From Selenomonadaceae bacterium (GTDB lineage: Bacteria > Bacillota > Negativicutes > Selenomonadales > Selenomonadaceae): DNA of 7,188 nt. The position numbers were made by a program, and so were the translations under genes. Under the pieces are notes generated by a model that worked only from the letters and a program-made list of their open reading frames with translations, was not told the origin of the DNA and did not search any database. Positions 1 through 5,982 of this stretch are shown here, piece by piece (positions within the stretch are counted from its first letter, which is position 1; every line of letters begins with the position of its first letter). The stretch is taken from assembly GCA_017445435.1 (NCBI GenBank), contig JAFSUE010000029.1, positions 1 through 7,188 of the forward strand. Reading direction: 5' to 3'.

Positions 1-1
1 C

Positions 2-460
2 GACAGCGCCGCCGAATTAGATTTAATCGTCATCACTCACGCGGGACTTGACATTGGCTTTCCTGGAATTGTAAGTTGTACGCCGAAAATGGCGCGTCAC
101 GTCGTCGAAGAAATTGGCGCGTTCAAATTTATTTTAGCGCATATGGGCGGCTGGAAAAGTTGGGATGAAGTTGCCGACGAACTTAGCGACGTGAATGTTT
201 TCATTGACACTGCCTTTTCAGTTGGAAAAATTCCAAATAACTACGATTATTATAGCACGGACGAAGTACAAATGCTTGACGCGGAAAATTTTATGAAGTT
301 GTACAAAATTTTCAGCGCTGATAAAATTCTTTTCGGTACGGACAGCCCATGGGATTCGCAAGGTACGCCGATTGATTTTATTAACGCCTTGCCGATTGCT
401 GACGCCGATAAAAATAAAATTTTCAGCGGTAATGCTAAAAAACTTTTAAGCTTGACTTAA
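2..460 (+). CDS. Amidohydrolase family protein (amidohydrolase_2 / COG2159-like), C-terminal part
   Basis: The frame is open from the left edge, so the start lies outside the window; 152 residues are visible and an internal Met at 89 is not the start. The visible part resembles the C-terminal half of a TIM-barrel metal-dependent hydrolase. It has a THAG motif (His at fragment residue 13), LAHMGG (His 47) and FGTDSPW (Asp 114), matching the metal-binding or catalytic His, His and Asp late in the amidohydrolase_2 barrel. The N-terminal HxH metal site would be upstream. It ends with a short helix (NAKKLLSL), as is usual after the last barrel strand. The substrate cannot be told; relatives include decarboxylases and hydrolases of small carboxylated compounds. 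It converges on the GH32 gene, with 99 bp between the stops. Family assignment is fairly sure; function is not. Confidence 0.8.
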   Translation, partial: DSAAELDLIVITHAGLDIGFPGIVSCTPKMARHVVEEIGAFKFILAHMGGWKSWDEVADELSDVNVFIDTAFSVGKIPNNYDYYSTDEVQMLDAENFMKLYKIFSADKILFGTDSPWDSQGTPIDFINALPIADADKNKIFSGNAKKLLSLT

Positions 461-487
461 AACCTGCGCGGGAAATTTCAACTTGAT

Positions 488-516
488 AAAAAAAATACCA
501 AGAAAAATTTCTTGGT
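488..516 (-). terminator. Rho-independent terminator for the GH32 gene
   Basis: A perfect 9-bp inverted repeat (497-505 with 508-516; arm ACCAAGAAA, and the innermost A-T pairs probably open to give a workable loop) is followed, on the minus strand, by a run of eight T (complement of 488-495). It lies 44 nt past the GH32 stop. On the plus strand the stem is followed by CAAAAATA rather than a T run, so it should terminate GH32 transcription much better than that of the convergent amidohydrolase. Confidence 0.75.
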
Positions 517-559
517 CAAAAATATATTCAGTAGGATTTTGTATGTAGAATTTAAAGTA

Positions 560-2104
560 TTACACCTTAAGCGTGTAGAATTTCAAGGACGGCATAACCA
601 TTTTTCCGCCTTCTTTAGGTATGAAACGAATGCCGAGTGAATCTTCACGCGCATAAACACGAGTTGACATAACGTATTCGCCGTCGTTCATGAAAACTTC
701 TATTGAGGACTTGTCAAGGAAGATTCTGAATTTCAACGTATCGAGTTCAGGCAAATCAAATTCACGAGTGCCGCTCTGTTCACGACCAGCCTTGTCACGA
801 TTCAAGCCAAAGAATTTTTCAGCCGCGTTGTAGTAGAAGACAGTTTTTTCTTCGCCGTCTTCACTGCAACGAAGTTCAAAGCCGAAGTCGCCAGTTTGTT
901 TAAGGTCAACTTCAAAGAGCAATTCGCCGACATCGCCTTTAACGCCGTCAAATTCCGTTACCTTGTCAATGCAAACATTATCGTAGGAAGAGCACTTATC
1001 GCGCATTTCTAAGAATTCTTCAGGCGGTACGGTAACAACTTTGCCGTCAACCATTTTGAGTTGGCGCGGAATTGTCAGTATGCAGCTCCAGCCGTCTTCT
1101 TGTTCTGGGAATGGACTTTGCCACATATCAAGCCATCCAATAATGAAGTAGCGACCTTGCGGGTCTTTCATCATTGTAGTTGCGTAGAAGTCGAAACCGT
1201 AATCGAAGGTGACGAAGTTGCCGTGAGTGAACACGCCTTGATCATAATCGAGCTTGCCGACCATATAACCAGCTTGATGAATGTTATGGTAAAGACGACC
1301 TTGCGGCGGCACGTGTTGCGGCGAAATAATCATAACGTAATCGTCGCCGAAATGTGCAAAGCCAGGGCATTCCCACATTGTACCTTCCGAGCCGTCAGGG
1401 TTGGAAATTGCAACGATTGATTTATAATTCCAGTCAAAGAAATTGTCAGATTCAAACAAAACTATTTGGGTACGGGAGCGGTCATGAATCCTGTTGCCAA
1501 TTACGCAATAATATTTTCCGTTGTGATCCCAAATTTTTGGATCGCGGAAGTCGATATTGGCAATAATTGGATGACCGTTAGGAATGTCAATGACAGGATT
1601 TTTTTCGTACTTAGTGAAGTTAATACCATCTTCGGAATAAGCGAAACATTGACGCTCTGTAACATTGCCGCCGCCTGAACTGCCAGAAGGATTGTAACCT
1701 GAAGGATTGCTGGCATTACCGCCAGTGTCCATACCTCCAGAACGGTTAAACCTTTGCGAAGTGTACATAAGCCAAAGTTTGCCTTCAAATTCATAGCCGC
1801 AACCGCTGAAACAACCGTCCCAATCGTACCATTCTTTACCTTCGGAAAATTCGCCAGGTGCAATGGCAATAGGTTGATGCGTCCAATGGAACAAATCCTT
1901 ACTAGTGGCGTGTCCCCAGTGCATTGGTCCCCAGTTTACGGAATACGGATGATACTGATAGAAAATGTGATATTCGCCTTTGTACCAGCAAAAGCCGTTG
2001 GGATCATTCAGCCAGCCATAAGGTGGCGCAGGGTGATATTTAGGATACCACTTCGACGTTTGAATCTTGTGCATCTCTTCAGCTGTAGGTTTATTACCTG
2101 CCAT
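560..2104 (-). CDS. Glycoside hydrolase family 32 beta-fructosidase (sucrose / sucrose-6-phosphate hydrolase type)
   Basis: This 514-residue enzyme should cleave terminal beta-fructofuranosyl bonds in sucrose, sucrose-6-phosphate or short fructans (SacA/ScrB-like). The three GH32 acidic residues are in place: the nucleophile Asp34 in WLNDPNG, Asp188 in the RDP motif, and the acid/base Glu245 in ECPGF. The WDGCFSG motif (95-101) is also typical. Residues 1 to about 370 form the five-bladed propeller and the rest the beta-sandwich domain. There is no signal peptide, so it is cytoplasmic. An odd Gly/Ser/Asn-rich insertion (122-147, with NPSG twice) lies between two propeller strands. The ATG at 2104 is preceded by AAAGGCGGG with good spacing and a consensus-like promoter. 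No transporter, PTS, fructokinase or regulator is visible, so sucrose-6-phosphate cannot be told apart from sucrose or fructan as substrate. Confidence 0.93.
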   Translation of the reverse strand: MAGNKPTAEEMHKIQTSKWYPKYHPAPPYGWLNDPNGFCWYKGEYHIFYQYHPYSVNWGPMHWGHATSKDLFHWTHQPIAIAPGEFSEGKEWYDWDGCFSGCGYEFEGKLWLMYTSQRFNRSGGMDTGGNASNPSGYNPSGSSGGGNVTERQCFAYSEDGINFTKYEKNPVIDIPNGHPIIANIDFRDPKIWDHNGKYYCVIGNRIHDRSRTQIVLFESDNFFDWNYKSIVAISNPDGSEGTMWECPGFAHFGDDYVMIISPQHVPPQGRLYHNIHQAGYMVGKLDYDQGVFTHGNFVTFDYGFDFYATTMMKDPQGRYFIIGWLDMWQSPFPEQEDGWSCILTIPRQLKMVDGKVVTVPPEEFLEMRDKCSSYDNVCIDKVTEFDGVKGDVGELLFEVDLKQTGDFGFELRCSEDGEEKTVFYYNAAEKFFGLNRDKAGREQSGTREFDLPELDTLKFRIFLDKSSIEVFMNDGEYVMSTRVYAREDSLGIRFIPKEGGKMVMPSLKFYTLKV

Positions 2105-2149
2105 AAAATTACCCGCCTTTTATAGAAATTTTTTGATAATTTAGAACTT

Positions 2150-2177
2150 ATTATAACGGAGAAAAAAATTTTTTCAA
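2150..2177 (-). promoter_or_regulatory. Sigma70-type promoter of the GH32 gene
   Basis: Minus-strand -35 TTGAAA (2172-2177) and a perfect -10 TATAAT (2150-2155) are separated by 16 nt. The predicted start near 2143 gives a leader of about 40 nt to the ATG at 2104. The spacer holds an A-run/T-run palindrome (2161-2175) that also overlaps the -35; it may only bend the DNA. No clear sugar-repressor or cre operator is seen, so the mode of control is unknown. The promoter suggests that GH32 is transcribed separately from the lipid A operon, although no strong terminator is visible after lpxB. Confidence 0.7.
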
Positions 2178-2194
2178 GCATAAAATGAAATTTT

Positions 2195-2226
2195 AGTTAG
2201 TAGTTAGTAGTAAGTAGTTAGTAGTG
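2195..2226 (+). repeat. Heptanucleotide array R1 (AGTTAGT/AGTAAGT family)
   Basis: Four and a half units with a strict 7-nt period: AGTTAGT, AGTTAGT, AGTAAGT, AGTTAGT and a partial AGT. The first 31 nt match array R2 (2267-2298) with one mismatch. Strand is arbitrary. The units share the pattern AGYWNGT with the arrays after lpxA and fabZ. Confidence 0.85.
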
Positions 2227-2232
2227 AATTTT

Positions 2233-2266
2233 TAATTAAAATCTGCGGCAACGTCCAAAATTTTTT
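2233..2266 (-). pseudogene. Duplicated scrap of the lpxB 3' end
   Basis: 34 nt identical to 2357-2390, the last codons of lpxB. Read on the minus strand it would encode the C-terminal ILDVAADFN, followed here by TAA in place of the real TAG. Beyond the identical block the copy has one T fewer in the T run before TAG. It lies between heptad arrays R1 and R2 in the lpxB-GH32 gap and is too short to be functional coding sequence. It marks a tandem duplication of the lpxB tail together with the neighbouring array. Confidence 0.85.
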
Positions 2267-2298
2267 AGTAAGTAGTTAGTAGTAAGTAGTTAGTAGTT
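2267..2298 (+). repeat. Heptanucleotide array R2 (AGTAAGT/AGTTAGT family)
   Basis: Four and a half 7-nt units alternating AGTAAGT and AGTTAGT. This is a direct copy of R1 displaced by 72 nt, with one mismatch in 31. It directly abuts the lpxB-tail scrap at 2233-2266, so the repeating block is tail plus array. Confidence 0.85.
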
Positions 2299-2308
2299 AA
2301 TAATTTTT

Positions 2309-2357
2309 CATTACGCATTGCGCATTACGAATTACGCATTAAACATTACGCATTCCT
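2309..2357 (+). repeat. Seven-unit heptanucleotide array (CATTACG family), filled state
   Basis: Exactly 49 nt made of seven 7-mers: three exact CATTACG, two with one change (CATTGCG, AATTACG) and two with two changes (CATTAAA and the terminal CATTCCT). It is flanked by AATTTTT (2302-2308) and AATTA (2358-2362). The last bases of the array form part of the lpxB stop codon (complement of 2356-2358). The matching position in the duplicated block (2227-2238) has the same flanks joined directly, with no array. Confidence 0.9.
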
Positions 2358-3489
2358 AATTAAAATCTGCGGCAACGTCCAAAATTTTTTTAGAAACACG
2401 CGCTGCCGCACCTGTACCGCCCAATTTCGCACAAGCGGCTTGTAAATCAGCGACAACTTTTTCACGGTGTGATTCACCGCGATAAAGTTTTGAAATTTCC
2501 GCTACAATTCTGTCTGTCGTAACTTCATCTTGCAAAAGTTCAGGCTGAATCCTTTTCCCAGCTAAAATGTTTGGCAAGCTAAAATTTTCTATGTCGACTA
2601 AAAGTTTGCCGATAAAAAAATTTAGCCGAGCCATTTTGTACAGTACGACGCACGGCAAGTTCATCAGCGCCGCTTCCAATACGACAGTCCCCGACGTTGC
2701 CATTGCTGCATCTGCCAAGCCCATTAAATCGTAGCGGAATTTTTTTGTAAGCGTCACTTCCACGCCAGCTAAATTGACTTGTCGTAAAATTTCTGATTCG
2801 TCAACGTTATCTGCTACGGGTAAAAAAAATTTTGTCGACCTTTCAACCGACAAAACTTTAGCCGCCTTCAACATTTCAGGCAAGATTAATTTTATTTCCT
2901 GCCGTCGACTGCCAGGCATTAAAAGTATTACGTGATCAGCTTGCGTGACGTTGAAAAATTTCTGCGCGGCGTCGACCGTCATAGTTGGTTTAACGGCGTC
3001 GACAAGCGGGTTGCCTAAGAATGAAATTTTTGCGCCAGCTTGTTCATACGGCGGCAGTTCAAATGGAAATATCGCGATAAATTCATCAGCGATTTTCGCG
3101 CAGTCTGCTGCACGTGATTTTCTCCACGCCCAAGCGGAAGGCGGTATGTACGACAAAATTTTTACGCCCAAATTTTTAGCACGTTTAGCTAGCCGCCAGT
3201 TAAAGTCAGGGTAGTCAATCAGTACGAGCAAGTCAGGCTTTTCAGTACGAATAATTTCTATTAAGTCGTCGAGAAGTTTTAAAATGCCGCGCAGATTTTT
3301 AAGCACTTCCCAAAATCCCATGACATTATAATCTTTGTAGTGACGAAGAATTTTAAAGCCTGCCGCTTTCATTTCGTCGCCACCCATACCGAAAATTTCT
3401 GTTGACGGCGAAATTTTTTTTATTTCGCGTACCAAATTTGCGCCGTGAACATCGCCCGACGCTTCGCCCGCAGTCATCATTATTTTCAA
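2356..3489 (-). CDS. lpxB: Lipid-A-disaccharide synthase LpxB
   Basis: This GT-B glycosyltransferase (family GT19) joins lipid X (2,3-diacyl-GlcN-1-P) to UDP-2,3-diacyl-GlcN, giving the beta-1,6-linked lipid A disaccharide at the inner face of the inner membrane. It has 377 residues, normal for the family. Diagnostic motifs are AGEASGD (7-13), IDYPDFN (91-97, with the conserved acidic residues of the N-domain), PPSAWAWR (116-123), FLGNPLVD (157-164), MPGSRRQE (191-198), ATSGT and LEAA (264-274), and SLPNILAGK (304-312). The start is a TTG at 3489 overlapping the upstream TGA by 4 nt (TTGA). It gives the usual family beginning MKIMxxAGEASGD, and AAGGG lies 11 nt upstream. An ATG at 3480 would drop three conserved residues. 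The 3' end is duplicated downstream and its TAG stop falls on the edge of a heptad array. Confidence 0.97.
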   Translation of the reverse strand: MKIMMTAGEASGDVHGANLVREIKKISPSTEIFGMGGDEMKAAGFKILRHYKDYNVMGFWEVLKNLRGILKLLDDLIEIIRTEKPDLLVLIDYPDFNWRLAKRAKNLGVKILSYIPPSAWAWRKSRAADCAKIADEFIAIFPFELPPYEQAGAKISFLGNPLVDAVKPTMTVDAAQKFFNVTQADHVILLMPGSRRQEIKLILPEMLKAAKVLSVERSTKFFLPVADNVDESEILRQVNLAGVEVTLTKKFRYDLMGLADAAMATSGTVVLEAALMNLPCVVLYKMARLNFFIGKLLVDIENFSLPNILAGKRIQPELLQDEVTTDRIVAEISKLYRGESHREKVVADLQAACAKLGGTGAAARVSKKILDVAADFN

Positions 3490-4244
3490 ACTTCAACATT
3501 CCCTTGATTTTCAGTTGGTGAATTTAATTGCGGCAATGGCGGCGCACTTTCGATATAAATAATTTCGACAGGAATTTTTTTATTGCCCGAAAGTTTAAGT
3601 AGCATTTCATGAACTTTTTCATCAGCAAGCGTTAAAATGCCCTCATCAATTTTATGTTGTTTTTGCTTTTCAAAGTCGTCATTGATAACGGCGTTTTGTT
3701 CTTCTGGCGTAATTTCTGGTGTGAAAAATCTAGATTTTTTTTCGTAAACAATTTGAATGGTACTTATATCGACGTAATCTTCAAGAATTTTGCAATGTGG
3801 CGATAAAATTTTCACGCCGCCTGAAATATTTTCACTCGGTACAAATTGAATTTGTTGCAAGTCACAGCCGCAAGTGATTTTCCCTTTGTACAGCAAGGTA
3901 CATTCATTTGTGCCGACGTTGAAGTTAAGGAGCTTTTTATTTTTCTTCAAAGGTATGTTGCCTTCGATAAATTGTTCAATAGTCGTCAATTTCTTCACGT
4001 AATGAAGATTTTCCAAAAGTGCCGCACGCAAAGTTTCAGCGGCTTTTTCAGCAATTTTTTCAGGTGTTTTAGACTCTTCAGCGATTTTCTGCCGCTTATG
4101 CGCACGCCATAACCTTCGACCGAATCTGATTGTACTGATTATGCCGCACAAGCCAGCTAAAATTGGTCCAGCGATTTTTATAAATTCAACGAAGGGATTA
4201 TCCGACGCCACGTAATCTTTTAGCAAAGTGATTAAGCTGTCCAC
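3486..4244 (-). CDS. DUF4230-like membrane-anchored protein of unknown function
   Basis: 252 residues. One hydrophobic segment (about 19-38) is followed at once by a basic stretch (RFGRRLWRAHKRQK). By the positive-inside rule this leaves the main domain in the cytoplasm, although DUF4230 orientation is not known to me. A charged, helix-prone linker (50-80) leads to a beta-rich domain (about 85-175: LTTIEQF, then YKGKITCGCDL, ILSPHCKI, DISTIQIVYEKKS) and a helical stretch ending in PVEIIYIE. This order resembles DUF4230 (a 'tyrosine-like' helix-start, then Y-x-G-x-I-x-x-G-D-L, then a hairpin); recognition is from memory. Cys115, 125, 127 and 151 include a CGC pair. The start is GTG at 4244, with GAGGG seven nt upstream. 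It overlaps lpxB by 4 nt and sits inside the lipid A operon, so a role linked to the envelope is plausible but unproven. Confidence 0.72.
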   Translation of the reverse strand: MDSLITLLKDYVASDNPFVEFIKIAGPILAGLCGIISTIRFGRRLWRAHKRQKIAEESKTPEKIAEKAAETLRAALLENLHYVKKLTTIEQFIEGNIPLKKNKKLLNFNVGTNECTLLYKGKITCGCDLQQIQFVPSENISGGVKILSPHCKILEDYVDISTIQIVYEKKSRFFTPEITPEEQNAVINDDFEKQKQHKIDEGILTLADEKVHEMLLKLSGNKKIPVEIIYIESAPPLPQLNSPTENQGNVEV

Positions 4245-4268
4245 AAAAACACCCTCTAATTAATTAGG

Positions 4269-4300
4269 AATTAGGAATGCGTAATGCGTAATGAAAAATT
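4269..4300 (-). repeat. Three-unit heptanucleotide array (CATTACG family), inverted copy
   Basis: On the minus strand this reads AATTTTT, then CATTACG, CATTACG, CATTCCT, then AATT. These are the same flanks and the same terminal unit as at 2302-2361, but with three heptads instead of seven and in the opposite orientation. It starts 16 nt past the lpxI stop and fills much of the 71-nt gap before the DUF4230-like gene. Together with 2302-2361 it makes an inverted repeat enclosing that gene and lpxB. Confidence 0.88.
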
Positions 4301-4315
4301 CCTACTCCCTAACAT

Positions 4316-5119
4316 CTACATTGCAACGATAGTTATACCTTTTTCGTCAGCAAATGCAACAGAACTAGCGCGGTCGACAAGCAAAGTTTTATTCGCCTCA
4401 ATGGCAAGTGCAGTCGCGCCAACTTCCGCCATAACTTCAATAGTTCGCTTGCCAACAGTCGGCACGTCGAAACGGTTATCTTGTTCAGGTTTTGAAACTT
4501 TCGTGACAACTGCGCCGCCATTAGCCAACTTGCCGCCGCGTCTTATACATTCGTCTGTACCTTCGATAGCCTCAAGCGCCATTACAGCACGATTTTTTAC
4601 AACGACAGTTTGTCCAATGTCAAAGCGTCCAAGTTCCTTTGCTATCATAAACCCAAATTCCATATCTTGACGCTCAACGCTTGACGGTTCACGGCTGGTA
4701 ATTGTACCTCTGCGCGGCATAAGTTTATGAATCAGCGCGGTTTGGTCAAAGGCTTGAAGACCTTCTTTAGCCAATTCGCGAATGAACGCCAACATAATCG
4801 TATTGTCGCTTCTATCTGGCAGGGACATTATCAGTTCAAGCATTCTTTGATCGGGAATAATTTTTCCATTGTAAAGATATTCTTTCGTAACCTTGCCTAT
4901 CATCGTGACTTTTTCAATGCCGTTGCTTTTTAAATATTTTAAAAGTGCGTCAAGTTGTCCAACGCTAATTTGTTGATAATCTTTTGCGAACTCTGCAATT
5001 TGCGGGTCAGTATCTGGCAAAAGTCCGACTGCGTAAACTTCGTAGCCGAGTTGACTTGCCGCCCGTGCAGATTCCACTGGCAACTTTCCTACTCCTGCCA
5101 AAAGTCCAATTTTATCCAT
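4316..5119 (-). CDS. lpxI: UDP-2,3-diacylglucosamine pyrophosphatase LpxI
   Basis: LpxI (formerly DUF1009) hydrolyses UDP-2,3-diacylglucosamine to lipid X and UMP. It replaces the unrelated LpxH of enterobacteria. The protein has 267 residues, the usual length. It opens with the family signature IGLLAGVGKLP (4-14). Further typical stretches are MIGKVTKEYLY (73-83), the TITSREPSSVERQDMEFG region (139-156), VVVKNRAVMALEAIEGTDE (172-190), GGAVVTKVSKPEQDNRFDVPTVG (201-223) and KTLLVDR (244-250). Asp218 in RFDVP probably corresponds to the Asp shown to be critical in Caulobacter LpxI; that is inferred from motif position. The ATG at 5119 is preceded by GGGGGT. The gene sits between lpxA and the DUF4230-like gene in one operon, with a heptad array on each side. 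Confidence 0.96.
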   Translation of the reverse strand: MDKIGLLAGVGKLPVESARAASQLGYEVYAVGLLPDTDPQIAEFAKDYQQISVGQLDALLKYLKSNGIEKVTMIGKVTKEYLYNGKIIPDQRMLELIMSLPDRSDNTIMLAFIRELAKEGLQAFDQTALIHKLMPRRGTITSREPSSVERQDMEFGFMIAKELGRFDIGQTVVVKNRAVMALEAIEGTDECIRRGGKLANGGAVVTKVSKPEQDNRFDVPTVGKRTIEVMAEVGATALAIEANKTLLVDRASSVAFADEKGITIVAM

Positions 5120-5136
5120 CCCATTACCCCCATAGT

Positions 5137-5171
5137 AGCTTTTAGGTTTTAGCTGTTATCTTGTAGGTTTA
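5137..5171 (+). repeat. Degenerate heptanucleotide array after lpxA
   Basis: Five degenerate units in strict 7-nt phase, each starting with A at 5137, 5144, 5151, 5158 and 5165: AGCTTTT, AGGTTTT, AGCTGTT, ATCTTGT, AGGTTTA. They resemble the AGCTNGT units after fabZ. The last unit contains the lpxA stop codon (complement of 5169-5171), and the array fills most of the 49-nt lpxA-lpxI gap. Confidence 0.6.
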
Positions 5172-5963
5172 TTCAGTTTCGCGGCGCTCACGGCAAATTC
5201 CACGTTCAGCGTTGCGCAAAAATCTAAGGAAGTGTTCAACCTCTTCGCAAGAATCAACTTCCTGTTCAATGACTGCAATAGCTTCCGCCAAACTTAAGCC
5301 AGAGCGATATAAAATTTTGTACGCCTTTTTAATCAGCCGCCGCGATTCAAGCGGAATACCTGCGCGGGAAATTCCAACGTTATTAAGTCCGACAACTTTA
5401 GCAGGATGCCCATCGACAATAGTATAGGGTACAACGTCTTGAACAAGTTTACTCATGCCGCCGACCATTGCATTGCGCCCAATTTTCACAAATTGATGAA
5501 CGCCTGCCATTCCGCCTAATACGACGCGGTCTTCAACCGTTGCATGCCCCGCGCAGCTGGCTAAATTCGACATAATAACATGGTTTCCCAAAACGCAGTT
5601 GTGCGCCACGTGAATATAAGCCATTAAAAGGCAGTCGCTACCGATTCGCGTTTCATTGTCTTCACCAGTCGCCCTATGAACTGTCGCGCCTTCACGAATA
5701 ACCGTTCTGTCACCGATAACCGTATAACTTCTTTCGCCTTTGAATTTTAAATCCTGCGGAACTTCACCGACTGACGCAAATTGAAAAACTCTGCATTCCT
5801 TACCCAAAGTCGTCCACTTAGCAATAACCGCGTTGGGTCCAATGATTGAGCCGTCACCAATTATAACTTCGTCGCCAATGACGGAGTAAGGACCTATTGT
5901 CACATTCCTTCCGATTTTCGCACTTGGAGAAATAACCGCAGTGGCGTGAATGTTCGATTCCAT
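5169..5963 (-). CDS. lpxA: Acyl-ACP--UDP-N-acetylglucosamine O-acyltransferase LpxA
   Basis: LpxA carries out the first step of lipid A synthesis, moving a 3-hydroxyacyl chain from ACP to the 3-OH of UDP-GlcNAc; it is a cytoplasmic trimer. The 264 residues show the left-handed beta-helix of hexapeptide repeats (about 1-185, e.g. ATAVISPSAKIGRNVTIGPYSV) and a C-terminal helical part (about 200-255). His121 in IHVAHNC matches the E. coli catalytic His125, and His156 in GVHQF matches His160 with the same offset of four. Gly169 (MVGG) therefore falls where E. coli has Gly173, the residue that sets acyl length, so long-chain (about C14) selection is predicted. The ATG at 5963 has AGGAG 11 nt upstream. 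The gene follows fabZ after an 83-nt gap that holds a large inverted heptad repeat. Confidence 0.97.
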   Translation of the reverse strand: MESNIHATAVISPSAKIGRNVTIGPYSVIGDEVIIGDGSIIGPNAVIAKWTTLGKECRVFQFASVGEVPQDLKFKGERSYTVIGDRTVIREGATVHRATGEDNETRIGSDCLLMAYIHVAHNCVLGNHVIMSNLASCAGHATVEDRVVLGGMAGVHQFVKIGRNAMVGGMSKLVQDVVPYTIVDGHPAKVVGLNNVGISRAGIPLESRRLIKKAYKILYRSGLSLAEAIAVIEQEVDSCEEVEHFLRFLRNAERGICRERRETE

Positions 5964-5982
5964 TTTTTTAACATCTCCTGTT

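Noticed and set aside
1061..2125. Several open frames on the plus strand and one more on the minus strand within the GH32 gene
   Set aside because: They lie fully inside or antisense to a gene with intact catalytic motifs, have no ribosome binding site that I can see, and encode low-complexity or unfamiliar sequences. They are shadows of the real gene.
2105..2355. Rho-independent terminator after lpxB
   Set aside because: No GC-rich stem followed by a T run is present on the minus strand in this gap; the repeats here are direct, so they do not fold into one strong hairpin.
2195..2357. Possible CRISPR array
   Set aside because: The units are 7 nt and directly abutting, with no spacers of 30-40 nt and no cas gene.
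3478..3480. ATG start for lpxB at 3480 instead of TTG at 3489
   Set aside because: It would remove the conserved MKI beginning and lose the 4-nt overlap with the upstream stop; the TTG fits both.
2302..4300. Insertion sequence or composite transposon bounded by inverted repeats
   Set aside because: There is no transposase, and the enclosed genes are lpxB and a DUF4230-like gene in the operon's own orientation. The inverted repeats are heptad arrays of unequal length.
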